Assembly (NCBI RefSeq): GCF_002917105.1
Contig: NZ_PQFZ01000001.1
Coordinates: 434,001 to 498,000, forward strand
From: Allobosea psychrotolerans
GTDB lineage: Bacteria; Pseudomonadota; Alphaproteobacteria; Rhizobiales; Beijerinckiaceae
DNA: 64,000 nucleotides
Direction: 5' to 3'
Shown piece by piece: positions 1 through 8,173 of this stretch. The translations under genes were made by a program, and so were the position numbers. Within the stretch, counting starts at the first letter, position 1, and each line of letters starts with the position of its first letter. The notes beneath the pieces are model-generated. The model searched no databases and was not told the DNA's origin. It saw only the letters and a program-made list of their open reading frames with translations.

Positions 1-24
1 TACGCCAAGACAGAAACGATAAAA

Positions 25-1911
25 ATGGGCAGTTCCCTCGGTTCCCTTTCCAGATTGTCGGTCAGGCTGCCGCTCATGGTCGTCGGCGCGGTCTTCATTG
101 CAGGCGGAGCGGTCGGCGTCTGCGTCTGGCAGGTGGCAGGCGGCATGCTCGCCGCAGCGTCGCCCCAGATCCTGACATTGAGCATGGCCGCGCTCTGCGT
201 CGTCGCTCTCTTCGGTTGGCTGCTCGCCTATCAGGCCCAGCGCCCGATCGCAGCGATGCGGGATGTTGCGGTGGCGATCGCCGAAGGTGAGGACACCGTG
301 ATCCCCGGATTGCAGCGCCGCGACGAGATCGGCGAGATCGGCCGTGCGCTCAAGACCATCCATGACAAGGCAATCGAATCCGCCCGCATCCGGGCCGCGC
401 TCGATGGCTGCCGCACCAATGTCATGGTCTGCGATGCCGAGGACCGTGTCGTCTACGTCAACAGCTCGCTGCTCAAATTCTTCACCGGGGCGCAGGATGA
501 TTTCCGCATCGCCTTCCCGGGCTGCTCGGCCAAAGACATGCTCGGCAAGGTCATGGAGAGCGTGCGCAACCAGCCGGGCCTCGTTCATAGCGGCCAGGGT
601 GCCATTCGCTTCGCGCTCGGCCGCCGCACCGTCTCGCTCTCGCTGACCTCCGTGATGCATGCCGACGGACGCCGCTTCGGCACCGCGGTCGAATGGCTCG
701 AGCTCACTGACGAACTCGCGGCTTCGGCTGAGGTCGCCGACATGGTTGCAGCTGCCGCCGACGGAGATTTCTCGCGCCGCGTTCCGCTGGCCGGCAAGCC
801 CGAGGCGCTGATGCGGATCGCCGAGGGCATCAACAGCATCAATGCTCTCGTCGAGGACGCGGTCGGCGAATTCGCCGGCGTGCTCGGCGGATTGTCCGAG
901 GGCGACCTGACATCGCGCGTGCAGGGCGCCTATCACGGCCGCTTCGGCGAATTGAAGCAGAGCCTGAACGGCACGATGGAGCATCTCGCCCAGACCGTCG
1001 CGACGATCCAGGCGACAGCCGCCCATGTCTCGCGCGCTGCGCTCGAGATCAATGCCGGCGCCGGCGACCTTGCGCAGCGCACCGAGCAAACGGCCGTCAA
1101 TCTCGAGGAAACGGCGGCGACGACGGAACAGCTCGCGGCCTCCGTCAAGCAGAGCGCGGCACGCTCGCGTGAGGCGACGGGCCTCGCCAGCGAGGCGATG
1201 GGCGTCGCCGAGGACGGCAAGGCCATCGTCTCCAGGACAGTGGGCGCGATCGAGCGGATCGAGGATTCGTCGGTCAAGATTTCCGAGATCGTCTCCGTCA
1301 TCGAAGGCATCGCCTTCCAGACCAATCTGCTGGCGCTGAACGCAGCCGTCGAGGCGGCGCGAGCCGGCGACGCCGGCAAGGGGTTTGCAGTCGTGGCATC
1401 GGAAGTCCGCTCGCTCGCCCAGCGTTCCAGCCAGGCGGCCAAGGACATCAAGACCCTGATCGCGAGCTCGAACGAGCAGGTCGTGGAGGGCGTGCGGTTC
1501 GTACGCTCGACCGGCGAGGCGCTGGACCGGATCGTCACGGCTGCCGGCAAGGTCTCCGCGACCATCGTCGAGATTTCGTCGGCCACTGCCGAGCAGGCGC
1601 ATGGCATCGGGGAAATGAGCCAGACCGTTGCGCATATGGACGAGACGACACAGGCGAACTCGGCGCTGGCCGAGCAGAGCGCGACCTCGGCCGCCGAACT
1701 CATGGAGCAGATCGCGACGCTGAAGAATCTCGTCGCGTTCTTCCAGACGGAGACGGCTCCGCGGTTCGGCGCAGTGCAGGTCAGGGCAGAGTCGGCGCAT
1801 CTGCCGCGCCGTGTCGAGCTGCGCCGGTCGGAGCCGGCTGCGCCGCAGAAGATGGCGCTTCGTCGTCGCGTGGCAGGCGGCGGTCGCGCCGAGGAATGGT
1901 CGGAGTTCTAG
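25..1911 (+). CDS. Methyl-accepting chemotaxis protein with PAS-like and double HAMP region
   Basis: Chemoreceptor that signals to a CheA/CheW complex. Two hydrophobic segments lie near residues 13-37 and 46-67 with almost no periplasmic loop, so sensing is probably cytoplasmic. A HAMP follows (about 68-121), then a PAS-like segment (about 122-232, with CDAEDRVVYVN), then a second HAMP-like stretch (about 235-330). The signalling hairpin tip is plain at about 421-471 (AFQTNLLALNAAVEAARAG). The C-terminal tail is basic and lacks the classical CheR-tethering pentapeptide. It is the first gene of a che operon, and the next gene begins within or just after its 3' end. Confidence 0.93.
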   Translation: MGSSLGSLSRLSVRLPLMVVGAVFIAGGAVGVCVWQVAGGMLAAASPQILTLSMAALCVVALFGWLLAYQAQRPIAAMRDVAVAIAEGEDTVIPGLQRRDEIGEIGRALKTIHDKAIESARIRAALDGCRTNVMVCDAEDRVVYVNSSLLKFFTGAQDDFRIAFPGCSAKDMLGKVMESVRNQPGLVHSGQGAIRFALGRRTVSLSLTSVMHADGRRFGTAVEWLELTDELAASAEVADMVAAAADGDFSRRVPLAGKPEALMRIAEGINSINALVEDAVGEFAGVLGGLSEGDLTSRVQGAYHGRFGELKQSLNGTMEHLAQTVATIQATAAHVSRAALEINAGAGDLAQRTEQTAVNLEETAATTEQLAASVKQSAARSREATGLASEAMGVAEDGKAIVSRTVGAIERIEDSSVKISEIVSVIEGIAFQTNLLALNAAVEAARAGDAGKGFAVVASEVRSLAQRSSQAAKDIKTLIASSNEQVVEGVRFVRSTGEALDRIVTAAGKVSATIVEISSATAEQAHGIGEMSQTVAHMDETTQANSALAEQSATSAAELMEQIATLKNLVAFFQTETAPRFGAVQVRAESAHLPRRVELRRSEPAAPQKMALRRRVAGGGRAEEWSEF

Positions 1912-1928
1912 TGTCAAGGTCCAACGCC

Positions 1929-2774
1929 ATGCTCGTTCCCCAGGCCTTCGCCGACGCGACATTGACGCGCGACGACATGGGCTTCATCGCCAAGCTCGTC
2001 TACGAGCATGCCGGCATCGTCATCCGCGAGCACAAGGAGGCGATGACGCGCGGCCGGCTGGCGCGTCGCGTCAAGGCGCTCGGGCTGGGTTCGGTCGCCG
2101 AATACTGCGCTTTCCTGAAAACGCCGGGCGCCGTCTCCGAGATCCCCGAGCTGATCAATGCGGTGACGACCAACCACACCGCCTTCTTCCGCGAGCGGCA
2201 TCATTTCGACCATCTGCGCAAGGATGTGCTGCCGAAATTGCTGCAGGAGCGCAGCGGGCGGCGCGGGCGTATCCGGATCTGGTCTTCGGCCTGTTCCTCG
2301 GGCGAGGAGCCTTACAGCATCGCGGCGACCTCGCGCGACGTGCTGGGCTCGCGCAGCGATGTCGACTTCCGCATCCTGGCGACCGACATCGACACCGACA
2401 TCCTGGAGCGGGCGGAAGCGGGGCTCTATCCGAGCGAATTGTTCGAGCGGCTGCCGCCCGACGTCAAGCCGCTGCTCAAGCTTGAGGCTGCGGCCAGGGG
2501 CGAGGCACGGATCAGCGAGGATCTGCGCCGGCTGATCGCATTCAAGCGGCTCAATCTGATCGAGAAATGGCCGATGGGTGGGCCATTCGACGTGATCTTC
2601 TGCCGCAATGTCTTCATCTATTTCGACACCCAGACCAAGGCTTCGATCCTCGACCGCTTCGTGGCGCTGCTGGCGCCGGGCGGTTTCCTCTACCTTGGCC
2701 ATTCGGAATCGCTCCCGCAGCCGCATCCCCAGCTCCGACTGATCGGTCGCACCATCTATGAGAGAACAGCATGA
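1929..2774 (+). CDS. cheR: Chemotaxis protein methyltransferase CheR
   Basis: SAM-dependent methyltransferase that methylates glutamates of chemoreceptors. The N-terminal all-alpha domain (TRDDMGFIAKLVYEHAGI) precedes the Rossmann domain with the SAM motif WSSACSSGEEPYSIA and the CheR signature FDVIFCRNVFIYFD. About 281 residues, normal for the family. Starts are possible at 1896, inside the receptor gene, at a GTG at 1911, and at 1929; 1929 gives the usual short leader before the TRDD helix and has an AAGG about 10 bases upstream. The stop overlaps the start of cheD as ATGA, indicating translational coupling. Confidence 0.93.
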   Translation: MLVPQAFADATLTRDDMGFIAKLVYEHAGIVIREHKEAMTRGRLARRVKALGLGSVAEYCAFLKTPGAVSEIPELINAVTTNHTAFFRERHHFDHLRKDVLPKLLQERSGRRGRIRIWSSACSSGEEPYSIAATSRDVLGSRSDVDFRILATDIDTDILERAEAGLYPSELFERLPPDVKPLLKLEAAARGEARISEDLRRLIAFKRLNLIEKWPMGGPFDVIFCRNVFIYFDTQTKASILDRFVALLAPGGFLYLGHSESLPQPHPQLRLIGRTIYERTA

Positions 2775-3364
2775 GCGTTGCCCGGGCCTCTCGTCGCTAT
2801 TTCGACCCGCGCTTCGAGGCGACGATCATCACGGTCGCGCCTGGCGAGCACGAGATCACCGCCGCCAAGGACGAGATCGTGGCGACCGTGCTCGGCTCCT
2901 GCATCTCGGTGTGCATGCGTGATCCGCAGGCCGGGGTCGGCGGGCTGAACCATTTCCTGCTGCCGAAAAACAATGGCGGTTCGGACACCAATGCCGGTGA
3001 GCGCTATGGCGACACCGCCATGGAGGTCCTGATCAACGGCCTGCTCAAGCGCGGCGCCAGGCGCGGCAATCTCGAAGCCAAGGTCTTCGGCGGGGCGCGC
3101 GTGCTCTCGGGCGCGACGATGCTGGCGATCGGCGACGGCAACATCGCCTTCGTCACCGAATTTCTCGATCGCGAGGGCATTCCGGTGGTTTCGAAGGATG
3201 TCGGCGGCACGCGCTCGCGGCGCATCCATTACCAGCCCGCGACCGGGCGTGCCTGGGTGCAGCATGTCCAGCCCAGCGCCCGCAGCAGCGAGCACGAGCA
3301 GGAAGTCGCTTATCTCAATCGCCTCAAGACTCAACCCGTGGCTGGTGAAGTGGAGATCTGGTGA
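2771..3364 (+). CDS. cheD: Chemoreceptor glutamine deamidase CheD
   Basis: Deamidates receptor glutamines to glutamates and can modulate CheC-type phosphatases. The catalytic Cys lies in VLGSCISVCMRD and the catalytic His in GGLNHFLLP; the later conserved stretch KVFGGARVL is also present. 197 residues. It overlaps cheR by ATGA at its start and cheB at its stop, so the three receptor-modifying enzymes are probably made in coupled fashion. Confidence 0.94.
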   Translation: MSVARASRRYFDPRFEATIITVAPGEHEITAAKDEIVATVLGSCISVCMRDPQAGVGGLNHFLLPKNNGGSDTNAGERYGDTAMEVLINGLLKRGARRGNLEAKVFGGARVLSGATMLAIGDGNIAFVTEFLDREGIPVVSKDVGGTRSRRIHYQPATGRAWVQHVQPSARSSEHEQEVAYLNRLKTQPVAGEVEIW

Positions 3365-4449
3365 TGAGCTCGCTGACCCCTCCCGGCGGCCTGGTGAAAG
3401 TCCTCGTCGTCGACGATTCCGTGCTGATGCAGAAGCTGATGACGCAGATCATCGATTCCGCGCCCGGCTTCAAGGTGATCGGCATCGCCGGCAGCGCCGA
3501 GGAAGGCTGGGACGCGATCCAGGAGTTGCGGCCCGACGTCCTGACGCTCGATCTTGAATTGCCAGGTCGCCACGGCCTCAAGCTGCTGGCGCGCGTGCTC
3601 AAGCAGGACCCGTTGCCGGTGCTGATCGTTTCCGCCTTCGGCGGCCCGGGCGCGGACAACACCATCCAGGCGCTGGAACTCGGCGCGATCGACTTCATCG
3701 AGAAGCCCGACGGCACGACGCATACGCTCGAAGGCTTCATGAAGCATCTGGTCGCGGCGCTGTCGCGCGCCTCGGCGAGCCGGCGCATGTTCGCAGCGCG
3801 GCGCGAGGTCGCGCCTGTGCGTCCGGTGCTGGCGCGCGAGCCGGCCCGCGGCGGGCGCACCTCGCTGATCGCGATCGGCGCCTCGACCGGCGGCGTGCCG
3901 GCCGTCCAGGTGGTGATGCGGGACCTTGCGCATCTGCGTATCCCGGTCGTCGTGGTGCAGCATATGCCCCCGGGCTACACCGCGAAATTCGCGGCGCGCC
4001 TGGCGACCGCGACGGGGCTCGATGTCCGCGAGGCGGCGGATGGCGACAAGCTGAAACCCGGCATGGCGGTGGTCGCGCCCGGTGGGCCGCGCCATCTCGA
4101 AATCGAGGAGCGCCGGGGCGAGCTCGTCTGCGTCCTGCGGGAAGGGCCGTTGGTCAGCGGCCACAGCCCATCCGTCGATGTGATGTTCCATTCGGTGGCA
4201 CGCAGCCTCGGCCAGCATGCTGTCGGCATTCTGCTCACCGGGATGGGCCGCGATGGCGCTGACGGTTTGTTAGCCATGCGTAAAGCTGGTGCGGAGACGT
4301 TAATCCAAAGTGGGGAAACCTGTGTGGTAAACGGGATGCCGAAAGCGGCCTACGAGTTGGGAGCCGCCGACAGAGTGGTGCCGCTGGATCAGATCGGTGC
4401 CGCTGTCGGCAACCTGATCGGTGAGCGACCGCATTTGCGCACCGCGTGA
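3364..4449 (+). CDS. cheB: Protein-glutamate methylesterase/glutaminase CheB
   Basis: Response-regulator-controlled methylesterase opposing CheR. The N-terminal receiver has the acidic pair VVDDS and phospho-acceptor Asp in LTLDLELPG (about residue 63). The C-terminal esterase shows the catalytic Ser in IGASTGG, His in QHMPPGYTAKFA and Asp in TGMGRDGADG. The ATG at 3364 overlaps the cheD stop as TGATG; a GTG three bases earlier is an alternative. 361 residues, normal length. Confidence 0.94.
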   Translation: MSSLTPPGGLVKVLVVDDSVLMQKLMTQIIDSAPGFKVIGIAGSAEEGWDAIQELRPDVLTLDLELPGRHGLKLLARVLKQDPLPVLIVSAFGGPGADNTIQALELGAIDFIEKPDGTTHTLEGFMKHLVAALSRASASRRMFAARREVAPVRPVLAREPARGGRTSLIAIGASTGGVPAVQVVMRDLAHLRIPVVVVQHMPPGYTAKFAARLATATGLDVREAADGDKLKPGMAVVAPGGPRHLEIEERRGELVCVLREGPLVSGHSPSVDVMFHSVARSLGQHAVGILLTGMGRDGADGLLAMRKAGAETLIQSGETCVVNGMPKAAYELGAADRVVPLDQIGAAVGNLIGERPHLRTA

Positions 4450-4459
4450 GGAGAGCGTG

Positions 4460-4849
4460 ATGAAGGCGAGAAGCGACTACAGGATCCTCGTGGTCGATGA
4501 TCAGAAGAGCATGCGCGGACTCGCGACGTATTTTCTGAAGCAGATCGAATTCCAGGACATCGACGAGGCCGAGAACGCCCGCGAAGCCCTGATGAAGATG
4601 CAGAGCAAGCGCTATGATCTGCTGCTGCTCGACTGGAACATGGACGGCATGAGCGGCATCGATCTGCTGCGTGCGATCCGTTCGGTTCCAGAGCTGAACC
4701 AGATCAAGATCATCATGGCGACCTCCGAGCGCTCGGTCGACAAGATGGACGAGGCGACCACCAACGGCGCCGACCATTATGTGGTGAAGCCTTATGAGCT
4801 GCGCGACCTCGAAGTGCGCGTGAAGAAGGTTCTGTCGCTGAGTTCCTGA
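4460..4849 (+). CDS. cheY: CheY-type single-domain response regulator
   Basis: Stand-alone receiver of 129 residues. The acidic pocket is VVDDQKSMRG, the phospho-acceptor Asp lies in LLLLDWNMDGMSG, the switch Thr/Ser in MATSER and the conserved Lys in VVKPYELR. The chosen start has GAGGAGAG just upstream and sits 10 bases after the cheB stop; a longer start at 4421 would overlap cheB. No output domain, so it probably acts on the flagellar switch or as a phosphate sink. It is the last gene of the operon. Confidence 0.92.
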   Translation: MKARSDYRILVVDDQKSMRGLATYFLKQIEFQDIDEAENAREALMKMQSKRYDLLLLDWNMDGMSGIDLLRAIRSVPELNQIKIIMATSERSVDKMDEATTNGADHYVVKPYELRDLEVRVKKVLSLSS

Positions 4850-4882
4850 ACCGGGCCGCCGCGCGGCTTGTCATCGGTTGCA

Positions 4883-4911
4883 GCGCCCCGGGCCGAGAGG
4901 CCGCGGGGCGC
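4883..4911 (+). terminator. GC-rich hairpin after the che operon
   Basis: GCGCCCC and GGGGCGC arms enclose an inner GGCC-GAGA-GGCC loop 34 bases after the cheY stop. There is no T-run, so it may be an mRNA 3' end hairpin or a weak terminator. Confidence 0.4.
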
Positions 4912-4967
4912 ATCCGTATTGGGCTGTCGTGCGTAGACGCAGGAATAGAGCCTATCCTGGCCTCACT

Positions 4968-5038
4968 CTTTGATGAGAGACGGATTCAGATGTCAGATGG
5001 GATCACCGCATGATGCCATCCGACATCATCGGGCTCTA
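4968..5038. repeat. Dispersed palindromic element, copy 1
   Basis: About 71 bp beginning CTTTGATGAGAGACGGATTC and ending GGGCTCTA. The core is an inverted repeat (4989-5005 against 5011-5027, two mismatches). A second copy lies at 27249-27318 with the same flanks but different arm bases. Its 3' edge lies just upstream of the glutathione peroxidase start. Confidence 0.75.
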
Positions 5039-5051
5039 CGGGAGATCGCAT

Positions 5052-5621
5052 ATGTCGCTGCTGCGCCGGGACGTTATGGGGCTGATCGCAGGTGTGGTTG
5101 CAGCGCCAGGTTTCATCATTTCGGCGGGCGCGCAGAGCCGGGCGAATGCCTATGGTTTTTCGTTTGACCAGCCAGGTGGCCGCCGGCTCGCATTGTCGGC
5201 CTATCGCGGTCGTCCGATCCTGATCGTCAATACGGCGACCCAATGCGGCTTTGCCGGGCAGTTCGCGACGCTGCAGCAGCTCTGGCAGCGCTATTCCGGA
5301 CGCGGCTTGATGCTGATCGCAGTGCCGAGCAATGATTTCGGCGGGCAGGAGCCGCTGGAAGGCCAGGCGATCGCCGAGGCGGCGCTGCAGAACTATGGCG
5401 CGACCTATGCGTTCGCCGAGAAATGCAGCGTGCGCGGCTCAAATGCGCATCCGTTCTATCGCTGGGCTGCGGCGCAGCGCCCGGCCGAGACGCCGAGCTG
5501 GAATTTCCACAAATATCTGGTCGGCCGCGATGGCGAGCTGGTCGGCGGCTTTTCGAGCGGTACCGATCCGATCGGCCCGCAGCTCGTGCGTGCGATCGGC
5601 CAGGAATTGCAGGCGACCTAA
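5052..5621 (+). CDS. Glutathione peroxidase family protein with twin-arginine-like leader
   Basis: Thiol peroxidase that reduces hydroperoxides. The family signature with peroxidatic Cys65 is NTATQCGF, followed by PSNDFGGQEP and WNFHKYLVGRDG; a second Cys lies in EKCSVRG. The leader MSLLRRDVMGLIAG then a hydrophobic run ending AGAQS suggests Tat or Sec export. 189 residues from the start at 5052. An upstream in-frame ATG at 5010 would lie inside the palindromic repeat and is less likely. Export is inferred from the leader only. Confidence 0.85.
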   Translation: MSLLRRDVMGLIAGVVAAPGFIISAGAQSRANAYGFSFDQPGGRRLALSAYRGRPILIVNTATQCGFAGQFATLQQLWQRYSGRGLMLIAVPSNDFGGQEPLEGQAIAEAALQNYGATYAFAEKCSVRGSNAHPFYRWAAAQRPAETPSWNFHKYLVGRDGELVGGFSSGTDPIGPQLVRAIGQELQAT

Positions 5622-5788
5622 GCAAAGCACAAGCTCGGTCCAGGGGTGCTTGGCATCGTTTTCGCTTGGCCCCCTTGCGTCGCGCCGCCTTGGCGCAAGC
5701 GCGCGTCGGCGCAAGGATGGCGCCGTCATCGCGATCCCGACGCAACTCCTCCGGCAAAGCCTGCCTGCATTTCCGATACCGAGGTTCC

Positions 5789-6718
5789 ATGTCCCGTATC
5801 CTGACCGTCGCCGCCGCCCAGCTCGGGCCGATCCAGAAAGCCGAGGGCCGCGACATCGTCGTCGCCCGGATGATCGCCCTGATGGATGAAGCCAAGGCGA
5901 AAGGCGCCGAACTGATCGTCTATCCGGAACTGGCGCTGACCACCTTCTTCCCACGCTGGCATCACGAGGATCGGGCCGAGGCTGACCATTGGTTCGAGAC
6001 CGCGATGCCGAACCCGGCGGTGCAGCCGCTGTTCGACCGGGCGCGTGAGCACGGCATGGGGATGAGCTTCGGCTATGCCGAGCTCACGCCGGAAGGCCGG
6101 CATTTCAACACCTCGATCCTGGTCGATCGCGAAGGCACGATCGTCGGCAAATACCGCAAGATCCATCTGCCGGGCCATGTCGAGTTCGATCCCGAGCGCG
6201 CGCATCAGCATCTCGAGAAGCGCTATTTCGAGCCGGGCGATCTCGGCTTTCCGGTCTGGCGGATGATGGGCGGGCTGATGGGCATGATGATCTGCAACGA
6301 CCGGCGCTGGCCCGAGAGCTATCGGGTCATGGGCCTTCAGGGCGTCGAGATGGTGGTGCTGGGCTTCAACACGCCGTCGGTCAATTCGCAGAAGGCCGGC
6401 GAGGGCATGGCGCAGCGGCTGTTCCATCACAGGCTCTCGGTCCAGGCCGGGGCCTATCAGAATGCGACCTGGGTCGTCGCTGTCGCCAAGGCCGGCGACG
6501 AGGACGGCCATCACTGCATGGGCGGTACGCTGATCGTGAATCCCGATGGCGAGATCGTAGCCGAGCTGGTGGGCGAGGCGGATGGCGTCATCGTCCATGC
6601 TTGCGACCTCGACGACACCCGCTTCGGCAAGGAGACGATCTTCGACTTCAAGCGCCATCGCCGCATCGAGCATTACGGACCGATCACGGCGCAGGTCGGC
6701 GTGATCGAGCCGGAGTGA
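5789..6718 (+). CDS. N-carbamoyl-D-amino-acid hydrolase-like nitrilase-superfamily enzyme
   Basis: Hydrolyses an N-carbamoyl amino acid or similar amide to the amine, CO2 and ammonia. The Glu-Lys-Cys triad is visible: E47 in YPELALTTFFPRW, K124 in GKYRKIHLPGH and C169 in CNDRRWPE. These three motifs, with HLEKRYFEPGDLGF, match the classic Agrobacterium D-carbamoylase as I remember it. 309 residues from the ATG at 5789; the same frame is open upstream to 5423, but that stretch overlaps the preceding gene. No hydantoinase or racemase is adjacent, so the true substrate is unproven. Confidence 0.88.
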   Translation: MSRILTVAAAQLGPIQKAEGRDIVVARMIALMDEAKAKGAELIVYPELALTTFFPRWHHEDRAEADHWFETAMPNPAVQPLFDRAREHGMGMSFGYAELTPEGRHFNTSILVDREGTIVGKYRKIHLPGHVEFDPERAHQHLEKRYFEPGDLGFPVWRMMGGLMGMMICNDRRWPESYRVMGLQGVEMVVLGFNTPSVNSQKAGEGMAQRLFHHRLSVQAGAYQNATWVVAVAKAGDEDGHHCMGGTLIVNPDGEIVAELVGEADGVIVHACDLDDTRFGKETIFDFKRHRRIEHYGPITAQVGVIEPE

Positions 6719-6739
6719 GGCTCGCCCCTCATTCCGTTT

Positions 6740-6844
6740 CCTCGCGTCATCCTGGGCGACCGGAGGCCGTCCCGGGACCCATCGTTGAGCGCTGAGCTCC
6801 ACAATGGATCCCGGCGCTCCGCTTCGCTTCGACCGGGATGACGA
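6740..6844. repeat. Intergenic TCATCC...GGGATGAC repeat
   Basis: Inverted-repeat-bearing spacer of the kind CGTCATCCTGGG...CGACCGGGATGACGACG between two plus-strand genes. Related sequence occurs at 49826-49952, and a fragment at the very end of the window. Confidence 0.55.
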
Positions 6845-6891
6845 CGCGGTGACGACTAATCCCTTCCATGGCATTTCGACCGGATCGCTGA

Positions 6892-7530
6892 ATGACCGAC
6901 TTCACCGCCGCCTTCGCCGATCTCGAGCCGCGTGAGCGCTATAAATTGCTCTGCGCCAGCGTGACGCCGCGCCCGATCGCTCTCGTCACCTGCGTTTCGC
7001 CCGAAGGCGTCGTCAACGCGGCGCCGTTCAGCTTCTTCAACGTCTTCTCGGAAGATCCGGCCCTGGTGGTGCTCGGCCTGCAGCATGGGCCCGGCAACCG
7101 CCCCAAGGATACGACCCGCCACATCGCGGCCGCTGGCGAATTCGTCGTCAATCTGGTCGACGAGGGATTGGCGGAAGCGATGAACATCTGCGCCATCGAC
7201 TTCCCGCCCGAGGTCAGCGAGATCAACGCGGCGGGGCTTTCGCTGCTGCCGGGCGTCAGCGTCGCCGTGCCGCGCATTGCGGAAGCGCCCTTCGCGTTGG
7301 AATGCCGCAAGCAGGTTTCGCTCGCCTTCAGCCCGACGCGGGAATTGCTGGTCGGTGAGGTCGTCCGCATCCATGCCCGCGCGGGGCTCGTCGACCCCAA
7401 GACGCTGCGGGTCAGCATGAGCGACTACAAGCCGGTGGGCCGCATGTTCGGCGACGGCTATTCGCGCCAGAACGACCGCTTCGACCTCAGGCGCGACAAC
7501 TATGCCGGCTGGCTGACGAAGCGGGGCTGA
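6892..7530 (+). CDS. Flavin reductase-like (DIM6/NTAB) family protein
   Basis: FMN-binding split-barrel protein of 212 residues. Seen: the N-terminal YKLLCASVTPRPIALVT strand-helix with PEGVVNAAPFSFFNVFSEDP, then VVNLVDEGLAEAMN and LVGEVVRIHAR, typical of flavin reductase-domain proteins of unknown substrate. No signal peptide. It stands alone on the plus strand, followed convergently by mog. Likely an NAD(P)H:FMN reductase or FMN-dependent oxidoreductase; the substrate cannot be assigned. Confidence 0.83.
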   Translation: MTDFTAAFADLEPRERYKLLCASVTPRPIALVTCVSPEGVVNAAPFSFFNVFSEDPALVVLGLQHGPGNRPKDTTRHIAAAGEFVVNLVDEGLAEAMNICAIDFPPEVSEINAAGLSLLPGVSVAVPRIAEAPFALECRKQVSLAFSPTRELLVGEVVRIHARAGLVDPKTLRVSMSDYKPVGRMFGDGYSRQNDRFDLRRDNYAGWLTKRG

Positions 7531-7551
7531 GCGGCGTCACGTCACGGCACG

Positions 7552-8097
7552 TCACGTCTTGGGCTTCTGCCCCGGCCGGAAGGCTACGATCACCGCGGGG
7601 TCGGTCTCCAGATAGGGGCCCTCGATCAGGTCGATGCAGTAGGGGATCGCCGGCATCACCGCGTCGAGGCATTCGCCGATGGCGCGCGGGCGGCCGGGCA
7701 GGTTGACGATCAGCGCCTTGCCGCGAATGCCGGCGGTCTGGCGCGACAGGATCGCGGTCGGCACCTTGGCGAGGCTGACCTGGCGCATCAATTCGCCGAA
7801 ACCCGGCATCGGCTTCTCGATGACGTCCTCGGTCGCCTCGGGCGTGACGTCGCGCGGAGCGGGGCCGGTGCCGCCGGTGGTGACGATCAGGCAGCAGCCC
7901 TCCTCGTCGGCCAATGCCTTCAGCGTGTCGGCGATCAGCTTGCGGTCGTCGGGGATGACGCGGGTGACAGGCGTCCAAGGGCTCGTCAGCGCCCTGGCGA
8001 GATAGGCCTCGATGGCGGGGCCGCCCTCATCGGCATAGATGCCGGCCGAAGCACGGTCGGAAACCGTGACGATGCCGATCCTGATATCCGTGCTCAT
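7552..8097 (-). CDS. mog: Molybdopterin adenylyltransferase (MogA/MoaB family)
   Basis: Adenylates molybdopterin before molybdenum insertion. The MoCF-binding fold is recognised from IGIVTVSDRASAG, the glycine-rich TTGGTGPAPRDVTPEAT and the later PGFGELMRQ and LPGRPRAIGECL. The start at 8097 gives MSTDIRIGIVTVSD (181 residues, normal); the open frame continues upstream without family similarity. It follows the GNAT gene by 76 bp and may be a separate unit. Confidence 0.92.
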   Translation of the reverse strand: MSTDIRIGIVTVSDRASAGIYADEGGPAIEAYLARALTSPWTPVTRVIPDDRKLIADTLKALADEEGCCLIVTTGGTGPAPRDVTPEATEDVIEKPMPGFGELMRQVSLAKVPTAILSRQTAGIRGKALIVNLPGRPRAIGECLDAVMPAIPYCIDLIEGPYLETDPAVIVAFRPGQKPKT

Positions 8098-8173
8098 GTC
8101 CTGAAATCCCGGCGTGGCGCTGCGAGGCAGATGTGACCGATCGGCGCCGCGCGGGCTACCGAAAAAGACGGGC

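Noticed and set aside
933..1703. Long minus-strand open frame opposite the chemoreceptor
   Set aside because: No family features, low-complexity Ser/Ala-rich text, fully inside a well-supported plus-strand gene; typical of high-GC antisense shadow frames.
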